Source: Cercospora beticola
Taxonomy: Eukaryota; Ascomycota; Dothideomycetes; Mycosphaerellales; Mycosphaerellaceae
DNA: 64,000 bases
Assembly: GCF_033473495.1 (NCBI RefSeq)
Contig: NC_088942.1
Coordinates: 62,001 to 126,000 of the forward strand
Direction: 5' to 3'
In this document: one piece after another, positions 21,084-31,915 of the stretch
How positions within the stretch are numbered: position 1 is the stretch's first letter
How the letters are laid out: every line of letters begins with the position of its first letter
Position numbers and translations under genes: made by a program
The notes under the pieces: generated by a model
The model's database searches: none
What the model was told of the DNA's origin: nothing
The model's input: only the letters and a program-made list of their open reading frames with translations

Positions 21084-21456
21084 TCACATTCGATCAGTCT
21101 CAACTCTCCAAGAAATCGACATTTGGTCCCGACATCGATACTGAGCACCCCACACATCAGCAGACAGGGCTCAACTCACATCACAACACTTCGCCACCGC
21201 CCCCTTCGACTTGCACAAGGCCTTGAATTCTTGGTCAGGAGCTGGGAGAAAGTTAATTAGCACTCAGACCTGCAGACTCGCAGCTAGTTGTCTTACAACT
21301 ATGACATCCACGGGCAACTCGTATGACACTGTAGGACACACACATAGGGAGGTCATTGCCCGGAAGTGGACACTTTTGTTGAGCCTCAGACTCCGAAATG
21401 ACTTGAGCGGCAGCGCAGCTTGCTGCGAGGGCGAGAAAGGTGCAATCAAATTTCAT
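21084..21456 (-). CDS. Divergent hydrophobin-like secreted protein (3' end uncertain)
   Basis: Proposed exons 21297-21456, 21180-21241 and 21084-21140. Intron 1 (21242-21296) has GTAAGA, a TGCTAATT branch and CCCAG; intron 2 (21141-21179) is only 39 nt and uncertain. Signal peptide MKFDCTFLALAASCAAA. The mature chain has KC-x9-C-x11-C, then SSPDQEFKALC, then KSKGAVAKCC. The F-x3-C-x8-CC block and the VIRVARGC segment match the class II hydrophobin layout (VLGVADLDC...F-x3-C-x8-CC). Differences: the first cysteine pair is CV instead of CC, and the last cysteine depends on exon 3 (YRC). It may be a diverged or partly decayed copy. A TATA box lies about 92 bases upstream. Confidence 0.5.
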
Positions 21457-22844
21457 CGTGAATAAAGTTCAGGAATTGGAAATAGGAGACTCACAAATGA
21501 GAACGTGAAGGCTGCAGGGCTCGCTGGGGTGGCAGAAAGGTATCGTGTATATAGGCAGTTTGATCATGCCATGATCTGTGGTTACAACTCCCCTTGAGAT
21601 GTATCCCCGTTGGGCAACAAATGTCTCGGTTTGGACGATACTAGCAGTCGCATGGAGAACTCATAAGGTTTGTCAATCATTTACGCAGTCTGGGCACTGT
21701 CACCCATTGTCCAAAATTATGTCTCAACGCTTGGCCCCAGCGACTGTGACAGGCGATCCCCGTTTATGAGTCATTTCAGGATTGCTACGATCCGGAGAGA
21801 CGTAGAACATGCACTTTTATGGACGATCGAACTTGAAGCAGGCACATGGCCTGAGTTTGTGCTTGAAAAGCGATATCAACTGCGGAATGAGCTTTGGCGA
21901 CCAGCCCTCACATCGTAGGCAGCGGGTGAGCTGCTCCAATGTTGCATTATATCGATTCAGTTCGTGGAATAAGGCAAATAGCTTCCATGTTCACCGCAGG
22001 CAGCATGCAGTATGGGGCAAGCTTATTGTCCCTCTATTATGTGGTTTGAATACGTAGAGTGAAGGGCCAACATCAGCTGAAACAGATGATACCACACTTC
22101 ATACTCCATGCTCGCTATGTGGCCGTCGATTGAACTTATATACAGTACACTGTCCCATTCAGGAAACGCAAGCCCGAAATCGCAACATTATGATACTCTG
22201 CAGAGCTCCGGACAACATTATGCAAGTCTTCAGATGATCGAATTCGCAGCCATGGTGGTCGTTATGGCGAAAAAAGTGCTCTCGGAGATCTTCACCACGG
22301 GTGTATCTGGAGACTCAACACAATGCTGTGGAGAAGAAGTCTATAAGAGCGAAGTGTTGTCTTCAGGACTCTCATGACCTCGCGGACTTGATCTGTCTCA
22401 GATATGATGATCAGCGCCGTTATGAAAGGCCGTACCACTGGTGTGGGAATCTGGTAGAGATAAGAAGCCGCATTGGTAATTCACGCGTTTCGTCAGCCAC
22501 AAGCAACGATGCTGCGGATGACAATCGGAACGCAGGCAAGTCATCTTGACTTAGATCCCAGCTCTGTAATATTTTTGGAGATGACAACTTGGATTCCTCG
22601 TTGGCAGAACTCCACGAGTATCCAGCCTTCGTAACGAAGAAAGAGCCAACTTGAAGTCAATAGTATTTACATTGCATGCTTCAGGCGTCACCCAAAACTG
22701 TGTTGTACATACGGCGTGCCCTTCCAGCGCTCGAACTAGACAAGTATGAACATGAGATCCAACTGGGTCACAAAATACCCAAAGGCCTCAACTTGACCTC
22801 CAGCACATCTCCTTCAGAATCCGTCATCACTCCACGCCTCGTGC
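21457..22844. other. Interval between the two hydrophobin-like genes
   Basis: 1.4 kb; apart from the TATA element at 21548-21553 I see no gene. Open frames at 22108-22377 and 22301-22549 have no recognisable features. Confidence 0.4.
21548..21553 (-). promoter_or_regulatory. TATA box of the 21456 gene
   Basis: Minus-strand CCTATATAC, 92 bases upstream of the ATG at 21456. Confidence 0.45.
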
Positions 22845-23183
22845 TCAGCTTTCTGTCAAGCTATCACACATGACCACGATGGGAAGTTCATTATCCGTCT
22901 CTGATGTTGGAATAGCGCAGCACTGAGCTACAGTTCCAGCCTGCTGGCAAGAGGCAGTGATTTTGTCAAACGAGCTGCGATCAGCAGCTTGACATTCGTC
23001 TCGTTAGCCACTGTACATACAAGCGATTTTGAGACGCAGGATCTTACGCAATTCACAATCGGAAACAGGTGCATCAGTGTTCGCGGGACAGCAGGATGCT
23101 TCGCTGTAGTATCCATCGGGGCAAATTGCGGCTCGTGCTGCAACACTGATTGCCGCAAGAAGGATGGTTTGTGAGAACTTCAT
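22845..23183 (-). CDS. Class II hydrophobin
   Basis: Small secreted amphipathic protein that self-assembles at air-water or host surfaces and coats hyphae and spores. Exons 23048-23183 and 22845-22987; intron 22988-23047 (GTAAGA donor, GGCTAAC branch, AAG acceptor), 92 residues. Signal peptide MKFSQTILLAAISVAARA. The mature chain carries the eight hydrophobin cysteines in order C-CC-C-C-CC-C: CPDGYYSEASCC, then x10 and C (SDCELP), F followed after three residues by C (FDKITASC), x8, CC (AQCCAIP), x16, C. Family landmarks P after the third cysteine group, F before the fourth and IP after the second CC are present. The acceptor AAG is the less common form, but only this splice keeps the cysteine pattern. 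Neighbour on the same strand is a second hydrophobin-like gene. Confidence 0.82.
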
Positions 23184-23897
23184 TTTTGGGACTTTATCGC
23201 GACATTGTTGATGCGTGGATCGGCAGTTGAGATGCTGGAGACTAAATCACCCTTTTGCAAGAACATGTAGAGAATAGAGCGATCGAACGGTCCTTTTGCA
23301 TCGATATATAAGAGATATCGCCTGATGATGATACTCCGAGGAGAGCATTGAAAACTCTGGTACGGGAGACACCAGCCGTTTGACGAAACGCATCACCGTT
23401 GAATGATCGCTCACTCCTTTCAGCAGCCAAAACAACGGTTCCGGACGCCGCATACCAGAGTTCTCTACATAATTTGATCAATAGATGGATTGCTGATGTG
23501 CCACCAGGGTCCGAACGGTTTGCTTGCATGCCCCGCTAGTTCAAAGTGGAATGTCCACATTTGGCAATTGGTGATAAAAAGCTTGGTCGGTACTATAGCG
23601 ATCGGCAGTAATTGCATATTGCCTGGCTCATTACAACTTGAGTTGATGTGCTAGTAGGCTCAGTGCTATGTCTCACTGGAGTTGCATGAGAGCCATTAAT
23701 TAGTTTGCGATATCATTGTATTGAGATCACAACTGGCAGCAAGGGCTGGCTCAATAAAAGCTGACCAGTCTTCGCATCTTGTCGCGTTTCGGAACGACTC
23801 AAGTCTTTCAGTGATCAACAGATATATTCGCCATCTGTCTCAGCAACTCGTGGATATCAGATGTGTTGTGCAGTCTCCAAGATTTTCCCCCACATTA
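23184..23897. other. Promoter interval of the hydrophobin gene
   Basis: No gene supported; carries the TATA element at 23305-23310 and the 3' flank of the convergent-side HELAH gene. Confidence 0.45.
23305..23310 (-). promoter_or_regulatory. TATA box of the hydrophobin gene
   Basis: Minus-strand TTATATATCG, about 122 bases upstream of the ATG at 23183. Confidence 0.45.
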
Positions 23898-26452
23898 TTA
23901 GATTCCAGAATCCTCCATCTCAACATCTCCCACCTCTTCATCCTGCTTTTGCTGCTTGGCTTTTTTCCTCCTTCTCATCGGCCTCTTTGGACTCTCATCC
24001 AGCTCATCCTCATGCGACTCATCTTCCTCCTGCGCAGTAGTCAAACCTTTCCCTCTTCCAATGTTCATCCTCTTATTCCGATGCAACACCGAACTCAGCC
24101 CTCTGGGAACCTGCGGCGTTCTCATCCCAGGCGTCCGAGTGGAATCAGGTGTAAGCCCAGGAGTTTGAGTTGGCACAGCGCGAGGCCTACGCTGAGGCGT
24201 CATAGGTCCCGCGGGCACATATCTTGATGAACTTTTGTCCTGGGTCACGGGCGATTCGTTAAAAAGTCCAGGCGTTGGCACAGTGTACCCGGTAGACTCG
24301 AAAACCGAGCCAGATCCGTGTGGCGAAGAAAATATTGGTGGGTATACACTTGTGAATGACGCGTCCCTGGAATTGGATTTCATTCCGGCAGTACCCGACC
24401 GCAACCCTTGAGGTGTACGTGGTGCAGACTGCGGTACTGCAGGTATCTGAGGAAAGAGGAATCTCCGGGCACTTTCGGAAGATACGTCCTGAGCAGAATG
24501 CTGCCGCTGCCCGCTCGGTCTTCGCACAGCAGGCGTCAGTGGGGAAGGTGTAGGACCGTGTTCGGGGCTCATCAGTCTATTGTGCCAAGGTGGTGTGCTT
24601 GCTTGAACCAGCTCCATGGGCTCCAATGGAGCTGCATCAATCTCAGGCTCTTCAAAAATTCTCCTGCGCTCCTCATTCGAAGCCCCCCAACTGGCGTCAG
24701 CCTCCAGACTTTCGATCCGAAGTCTCTCGAGGTCTCGCAAGAGATGAATGAGAACTTCAACGTCAACTGCAGACTGTCCGGGCCGCTTGATTAGCGGGGA
24801 GTTAGGCACACGGAGGTAGTCGCCCTTCCGTGAGTTGTGCTGTCGTTCCAGTTCTGCAATACATTCCAGCAATGGTACCATTCTGGTCGCTGCTCGATAC
24901 TCCATGGCATCCCCTTCAAATCTCGCGATATCGACGCTTGTGCCACGTACAGCCAGATGCAGCTTGCAAAGTAGGTCTCTTTGTTTATGGAGATTGATTT
25001 GTCTGTCCGTCAAGCCGGTATAGAGTTCAACTTGATGATGGGAACTCAGCCATGGGAGCTTTCCAGGATCGTTAGCTGCAGCGTGTTCGTAGTTCGATTT
25101 GGTAAGATTCGCTATGGGTATTGGCGATTGGCTGGGAAGTATGATTTCACCGTATGTGCCTCGTCTGTAATTGCAGCCTCGATCTTGAAGGAGATAGTTA
25201 TGCTCGTCGACGGCTCGTGCAATAGGTTCAGTGACATCTGTTCCCTCTTTTGCTTCTTTCCCGTCCTTCGCTTCCTCCGGTTCTTTCACGGTCCGGCGAA
25301 ACGTATAGCCTGCCACTCCAGTCAGAATTTCGCATTGCTGTAACGCCTCAGGGTGGTCTTGAACTTGCACATACCAATCTCTCTTGGCGGATGCCAGTTC
25401 TTCTTATCCTCGCATGCTTTCGACGTCCAGAATTCATCCTTGAAAAATTTCTCAAAGTGATCCAATTTCACCTGCCAGGCCAAATTGCACTTTTGCTTCT
25501 CGTTATCTTCCATTCGGACTTGGAGACACGACATCCCCCGGTACTCCTCGATAATGTCTTGACTTGGATGTTCCCAGAGAACAAGGTATCCCCTTAAAGC
25601 GCTTATCCGCCCGCTGTAACGATGAACCTTGAAATACTTGGCATCATCGCTCAGCGGAACATTCTCGTATAATAGGTCTAGACGACCATCGAAAAGCTGT
25701 CGTTCCAGCTCGAAGCCCAACTCCGAGATCGACTCGTTTCCAAAGAAGGGTTCAAAGTCGATCTTGCCGTTGACTTTATTCCAAGCTGCGTGGGCCAATT
25801 CATGCAGGATTCCCAAAGCCAGACGAAAGCGATAAAACAGGAGTGCAGGAACATCACTCGCATTAATCGTCGCTGTTACCAAATCGTTGATCTTCCTAGT
25901 ACTGATCCAAATCTCGCTCCTGTAGCCGTTCGGAATGCCGGGGACGGTCACGTCATGAGCGCCTTGCTGTTCTGTGCAGAACGAATTGGTACGATCCGTT
26001 ATCACATACTGAACATAGTTGTGGAGCGTATCGAGTTGAGATCTGGTGGCTTGACGGATTTCCTTGCTGATCGGACGCTCTGGGTTGAATTGGTCAAAAG
26101 AATACTGCATTCCATAGTTGTTGGGGTTGCATCTGTCCTCCCAGTACGACGGCTGCTTGAGCAAGAGTGTAGACCAGAAAGGAATCAAAAGTGGTGAGTA
26201 TATCATTCGTGATGCTAGACGAAGTGATGGAGCAAGCTTAGCATAAGTTTGGTCTGATATTGCGGTGCGCTCTTTGCTGTCTTCAATCGAAAACAATTCT
26301 TTGCTAAATAGTTCTGAAATTGGGTTAGTCAAAGAATGCATTGCCAAATTGCTTTTCTTGTAGCATTGGAGCTTCGAGAATTGGCATCTCCTGTCCCAGA
26401 AAGCCTCGTTCTCCTCTGGGGTTGACTCATTTGGAGGCCGGGAGTCCATCAT
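23898..26452 (-). CDS. Fungal protein with HELAH metallopeptidase-like motif and basic disordered C-terminus
   Basis: Exons 25375-26452 and 23898-25309; intron 25310-25374 (GTATGT donor, TTCTGAC branch, GGCAG acceptor) joins the two long frames into 829 residues. Residues about 217-221 read HELAH (LALGILHELAHAAW), the HExxH zinc-binding pattern, followed by ISELGFELE which could give the third ligand; this layout suggests a zincin-like fold, activity unproven. Residues from about 450 on are Pro/Ser/Thr-rich with repeated TPG/TPQ motifs and a strongly basic stretch KRPMRRRKKAKQQKQ before an acidic tail, a likely nuclear-localisation signal. No signal peptide or membrane helix. Start: double ATG at 26452; an earlier exon is not excluded. 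Family name unknown to me. Confidence 0.78.
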
Positions 26453-27563
26453 TTGATCCGTTTCAAATGAGAGCTAGCGGCAGCAGGCGAACAGCGAGGG
26501 GATGTTGTCTCACGTTGGAGTTTTCGACCACGGATCGGGCCTTCATGACCACTGCAGACTCGGTGCACGTCCATGTCCTCGTGGGAGGCACCTTTGTTCA
26601 CGTTGTCCATCGTCGCCGGATTTGGGTAGCTGGAGCCTTTGTGGTTGTCCAACAACAAGAAGTGCCATTTTTGGCAACGTAGCACTGCTCTTGAGACTGC
26701 TTATGTCTAGCCTGTAAGTGGTACCTATCGTTGGCGGACATGCATCAAGTGGACATTCAGCATGGACTCCAACTCTGCGGGTGACTGGATTTGTTCACCG
26801 TTCGGATTAGGCAAAATTTTGATAGAAGACGCTATAGCCACGGCTCGAGCTCCCATGCTAAGCAGTAGACAATCGCACCTTTCAAGGCCCAGTCCATGAG
26901 TGTACGATCGTGGTTTCTTCCATAAGATTCTGATTCCATTGAATTGTTTTGAATTCTTTCGTTTCGCTCAGCAAACCCGGACCACCGTTTTGTATCTGCT
27001 ATTCGGCACGTCAATGGATCGCAGTACGCGGAATTTATTGCAGTGTACTGCACATTGTGCGGAGCTTGGGCGATTGGGATAGCACGATACAGTGCTGTAG
27101 CATCTTGCCGTGTGCCAGCCGCATCTCGAGCCGACAGAAGACGCTTTGGGGCAGGCCTCGTCAGTCTTTTAGAGGTCCATTATTGAGCCATAGTTCCACA
27201 TTACAGTCCCTCTGCTCCTATGCTTGCACCGAGCGTTTTCGAAGAGTCCTGAAGACGAGCGAGGAGTCCGAACAGGCGCACCGCACAGCACTCTGAGCGA
27301 GCCAGCTCCATCTTCGTCAAACAAGAGCGCGCAAGGTCTAAATTGGGCCAATATGACACAAGTATAACTGATAAGCGAAGTTTTCAAGTGTTCTGAAATC
27401 GGATCTGACAACGTGGTGTAGAGTCGAAGTTAAGTTGGAGGTTTGTGAGCAACCTTGGAAAGCACAGGGAATCGCTTAGTCATCAACGTCGCGTCCTCCC
27501 GTCGTCACCTCGCATCGATCCTGTGTATTGACATGTCCAAACTCGCTGCGATCATAGTCAGAC
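26453..27563. other. Intergenic region
   Basis: Nothing recognised; a short minus-strand frame (26449-26685) abuts the HELAH start codon but has no splice signal linking it. Confidence 0.45.
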
Positions 27564-28154
27564 ATGACGGCAACTTCACTGCAGCAGAAGGAAGCGGACT
27601 TTACGTACCACCCGCAAGTCTCGCCATTCGCGGTGTCGTCACAAACATATCTCACGACGCATTCTGATCTAAGCTACTCTTACATCGCAACCGGATGCTT
27701 TGTCTTCGACAAATCTGAACCAAACGAGCCTCGCATACTACTTCTACAGCGCTCCGAAACCGACAGCATGCCAAATCGCTGGGAAATTCCCGGTGGAGCG
27801 TGCGACGACGACGATGAAAGCATTCTGCACGGCGCAGCCCGTGAGCTGCTCGAAGAGGCCGGACTCAAAGCCACTCACATCGGACCCCAAGTTGGCGAAG
27901 GCGAGTTCTTCACAAGTAGATCAGGAAAGAATATTTGCAAATTCATGTTCTTTGTAGAAGTTGAGCTTGATGATGACGAAGGGCACCTACCAGCTGTAAA
28001 GTTGGATCCCAAAGAGCATCAGCAGTACGTATGGGCAACTCGGCAGGAAGTCGAAGCAAGCTGCTCTGGATCCACTCTGCTGCAGTTTACCACATCCGAT
28101 CTCGAGAAGGCAGTATTGGAATCCTTCTCCTCGAATCAAGTTGGGAATGATTGA
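27564..28154 (+). CDS. Nudix hydrolase
   Basis: Hydrolyses a nucleoside diphosphate linked to another moiety; substrate not predictable. Single exon, 196 residues, ATG in context AGACATGA. The Nudix box reads GGACDDDDESILHGAARELLEEAGL at about residues 95-118: the E-x7-RELLEEAGL part is exact, while six residues rather than five separate the last glycine from the first glutamate, a one-residue insertion in an acidic loop. The preceding strand ATGCFVFDKSE and RILLLQRS fit the Nudix fold. Acidic loop after the box (VELDDDEG). Cytosolic; no targeting signal. Confidence 0.9.
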   Translation: MTATSLQQKEADFTYHPQVSPFAVSSQTYLTTHSDLSYSYIATGCFVFDKSEPNEPRILLLQRSETDSMPNRWEIPGGACDDDDESILHGAARELLEEAGLKATHIGPQVGEGEFFTSRSGKNICKFMFFVEVELDDDEGHLPAVKLDPKEHQQYVWATRQEVEASCSGSTLLQFTTSDLEKAVLESFSSNQVGND

Positions 28155-29585
28155 AGATAACCGGACCCCTCAGGCCAATTGAACACAAGGATCTGCGAAC
28201 AAATTGGGCTATCACCGGTTATCAGGATGTATCCCTGCCGTCTCCATACGCGTTCAAGATTCTAGGCCAGGAGCTCAATTCCTCTACTTCCATCCAGCAT
28301 TTCTAATGCTGCGCCATCCATGAATCTCTAAGCGTAAGCATTCTCTATCAAGGCAAACTCGGGACCAACGCTTCTTTGTTCTCAGCCATGTGATCCAAGA
28401 AGTGTTTTGGGTCTCCCGCGTCTAATAGAAGCCTATTTGGCATAGCTTTCAGAAGAACCCAGCCCTGACTCTTCAAATCACTCGTGCTCGACGCTACAGT
28501 CAAATGCAGAGATCGACACTGCTTGAGTAGAAAATGGCGGAGTCTCGCTGAGCTACTGCCGAAAGACGCACCAGGCCTCACTGCACATCCTCAAACACGC
28601 GCGACGCTTAAGAAAGCGCCATCGTGCCACCAACAACAATTCGTCCTATCCGCCGTTGCGGCGAACTATCGGATCCCGCTGGGAACGCCTTGCGCCACAG
28701 CTCGCCCTCTGCCTTTGAGCGGATTAACCCAGCAGATCTGCATCTTCCACTTCTACACACAACCCTGGCAGACCTGAGATCGTCGTCAACAAAACACCTT
28801 TACCCGAGGACATCCCATTGGCTCTCTCCTCCTACTTGTTGACCCCGCCGGCAGACAGGAAATGAAGATGTGGAGAGCACCTTGTCGTCAGTTCGATTCT
28901 AGTTCACCCAACAGCTAGAGGTTCTGCTGCAACAAGGGTCTTAAATATGGACAACGCTGGACACTGTCGTAATGAACAGACGCTGCAAATTCCAAGACGT
29001 GAAGTCCAAAATAAGAGTTCCCGCCAAGCCTTTGATCAGTATCTCTCCTTCCTCTTTCCTCCCCCCGTCCCTCCATCGCCTCCGGCGAGACTACGACGCA
29101 ACAGGAAAGAATACGACAGTGAAACATTGAGAAGGCCTAGCACATCACGAACATCAGAGGTCACTTTCCTAAACCCATTCATGACTACTTACATCTACCT
29201 CGCAATTTGCAACTTTCCAAAAGCCATTTGTTCGCATGGCACATCATAGATTGGGTATCGCTTCAAAGCATTGGATAGAAACGCCAATCCATGCAAGGGA
29301 CAAGAGTAAAACAAAAAATCAGACTGATAAACACATCCTGCAATCCAGTAAAGCAAGGAAGCAAGGAAAGTGACTTCCAGATGTTGTTCTCAAGCCCTCA
29401 AACCCGGGGCACTTTCACCACAACTGTCGCTGTGGGCTTCATTTGATTCACAGCCTCGCTCTATCACCTAATGCCAGAAGAAAACGAATTAGTATGAATG
29501 GTTCATCGACCCTCCTGAAGAGTTCTGTCCCATACGATCGACAGACAAGAATCGTCACATCGAAAGCAGACATTCGAACCAGTTT
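28155..29585. other. Intergenic region
   Basis: 1.4 kb without a supported gene. Codon-like frames exist on both strands (28348-28581 minus; 28624-28842 plus), but both begin with GTG, have no ATG, and lack splice signals that would connect them. Confidence 0.4.
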
Positions 29586-31915
29586 CTACGCACCATTAAC
29601 CAACTCCTTGATCTCATCTCCAACCTTCTCATGCTCCTTAAAAGGGTCATACATTCTCGCGCGAATGTAATCATCGAGATCCTCGTCATTGAGATTCCTC
29701 AAAGCGAGCTCTCGGTCCATGCCGTCTTTTTGTGCGGCGCGGATGACGCCTCGTGTCACGACGACGGAGACTTCGCGAATGCGACGGATGTCCGGGTAGA
29801 GCCAGTTGTCGGCGACTTCTGATTCGGTGAGGGATGTGGAGAGGGATTCGGCGGAGGCGTAGATCATGTTTTGGGTGACGTTGACAGCTTTGCTGAGGAT
29901 TGCTCCGAGGCCGATACCTGGGAAGACGTACCTGGGAGACAATGTTAGTAAGCGGAAAAGAAAGATAGGCGAAGGAATACGCACATGTTGTTGCCTTGGC
30001 CGGGTGTGAGCTCCTTGCCCTCGTATGTGAGTGTTGGGAAAGGAGATCCCGAGGCGAACAGGCAACGACCCTTGGTGTACTTGATGGCGTCCTCGAATGT
30101 GCACTCAGACTTGCTGGATGGGTTGGAGAGAGGGAAGATCACTGGACGGTCGTTGAGCTCGGCCATTCTGGTCAGGATTTGAGGTGTGAAGGCACCGCCG
30201 ATTGTGGAGAGACCCATGAGGATGGTTGGCTTGACGTATTCGATGACCTCTTCCAGAGTTTGGAATTGTTGGCCATCGTTGTCGTCACGAGCAAAGTAGA
30301 TCTTGTGCTCAGCCAGGGGTCGGCCAGGTCGGTCGAGAGTGACCAGACCTTGTGAATCCACGAGCCAGAATCGCTTCTTGGCCTCCTCTTCGCTCAGACC
30401 CTCCTTCATGAAGAACTCTGTAAGCTGCTTGGCAACACCGACACCTGCACTTCCAGCTCCGAGGAAGACAGCACGCTGCTCTGCGGGGTGGACACCGGAT
30501 TGCTTCACGGCGTTGATGAAGCCACCAGTAATGACGGCTCCAGTACCCTGAATGTCGTCGTTGAACATGGTGTATGTATCCTGGTATCGCTCGAGAGATG
30601 GGAATGGGTTCTTGAAGTCCTCGAACTGAATCACGATTGATGGCCATCGCTCAGTGAGAGCAGCCATCATCTCGTCCAAGAATTCCTTCTCTTCCTCTGC
30701 GGTGACCTTGTCACGTCGGCTGCCGAGATATAGGGGATCGTTTCGGAATTGCTCGTTGCTGGTTCCGAGATCGAGGCAGAGTGGGAGGGTTCGGAGTGGG
30801 TGGATACCGGCGCAGGCAGTGTACAGGGAGAGCTTGCCGACTGGAATGCCCATGCCGTTGATTCCAAGGTCTCCAAGACCGAGGATACGTGAGCCATCAG
30901 TGACGACGGTGATTTCGACATCGTGTGGCCAGTTTTGAATGACAGAGTGTAGGTGTCCCTTGTCCTCCCATGAGAGGTAGAGACCTGGAAGATGTCAGCG
31001 GAGTGACATGTGACCACAACAGAATCCTCACCCTCTGGTTGTGTGTATAGTTCCGACCATCTTTGGCATGCCTCTCCCACAGTGGGTGTGTAGATGAGAG
31101 GAGTCAGCTCCTAAGCAGTTGTCAGAGTCACCTCTTTCTGGCCTTGCTCTTTCAATGGTAACCCACCTTGACGTTGTGTGCGAATAGACGGTAGAAGAGG
31201 TTGACGTTGGTGTTTCGGAGCACGGAGAGGTATTGATACTTCTCAATGGGTGTCTTTCTTGATTCGAGGACAGCAAGGCCTAGAACGTGTCAGTGGGCTG
31301 AATGCCAATGCCTCGGTGTTTGAGCTACTCACATCGCTTGGCTTGGTTCTCAAATGACTCGACAGCCGGAGGAGTCAGGCCGTATGTTCTCAGGTATTTG
31401 CGGGTCTCCTTGGAGTGTGTGGTGTCATAGTCGGCACTGGAGGGAGAAATCTCAGCATGTGTTTGGACATGGGACTTTGTCGAAAAAGTTGACATGAAGG
31501 ATTTGTTAGGTGATTTGTGAGAGAACGGGGCTACATACGGTGCTGGAACAATCCTCCTCTCTGGGTGGTGGTGGTGCACGGCAGCTTGCTTGATGTTTGC
31601 TTGAGGAGCAAAGCCGTTCTTTGCGGAAGTCATGGCAGCTGCTGCGACTGTGGCCGTATTTGCGGGAGAGGTGGTGAAAGCTCGTCTGGGGTACCCGGCG
31701 TCGGAAAGCTTATTCGAGCAACGGCGAGGCTTGGAGATGCTGCTCTTGGACGACGCAGGAGGGAGAGAGGGAGTTGAATGAGGAGGAAGAGGATGTGCAG
31801 AGGTGTTGCGAGTCGAGACAAAAGGTGCAATTGTAGTCTGGGTCGCGCGACACGAGGCAGCGGGAGTTGCAGAGATGCTAAGCTTAGGCAAGCGGGCCGG
31901 GCGAGTTGGCGGCAT
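29586..31915 (-). CDS. Mitochondrial NAD(P)-dependent malic enzyme
   Basis: Oxidative decarboxylation of malate to pyruvate and CO2 in the mitochondrial matrix. Six exons: 31539-31915, 31333-31436, 31167-31279, 31032-31110, 29985-30984, 29586-29931, with splice sites that keep frame throughout; 672 residues, as yeast Mae1 (669). The first about 100 residues are Arg/Ser/Pro-rich, fitting a mitochondrial presequence; a second ATG (MTSAKNGF) could give a cytosolic form. Signatures: LTPLIYTPTVGEACQ, ILGLGDLGINGMGIPVGK, TMFNDDIQGTGAV and the NAD site VFLGAGSAGVGVAK. Diverges from the HAM1-like gene across a 1.36 kb shared upstream region. Confidence 0.95.

Noticed and set aside
28348..28842. Coding-looking frames on both strands
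   Set aside because: Both begin with GTG, have no ATG, and could not be joined to another exon.
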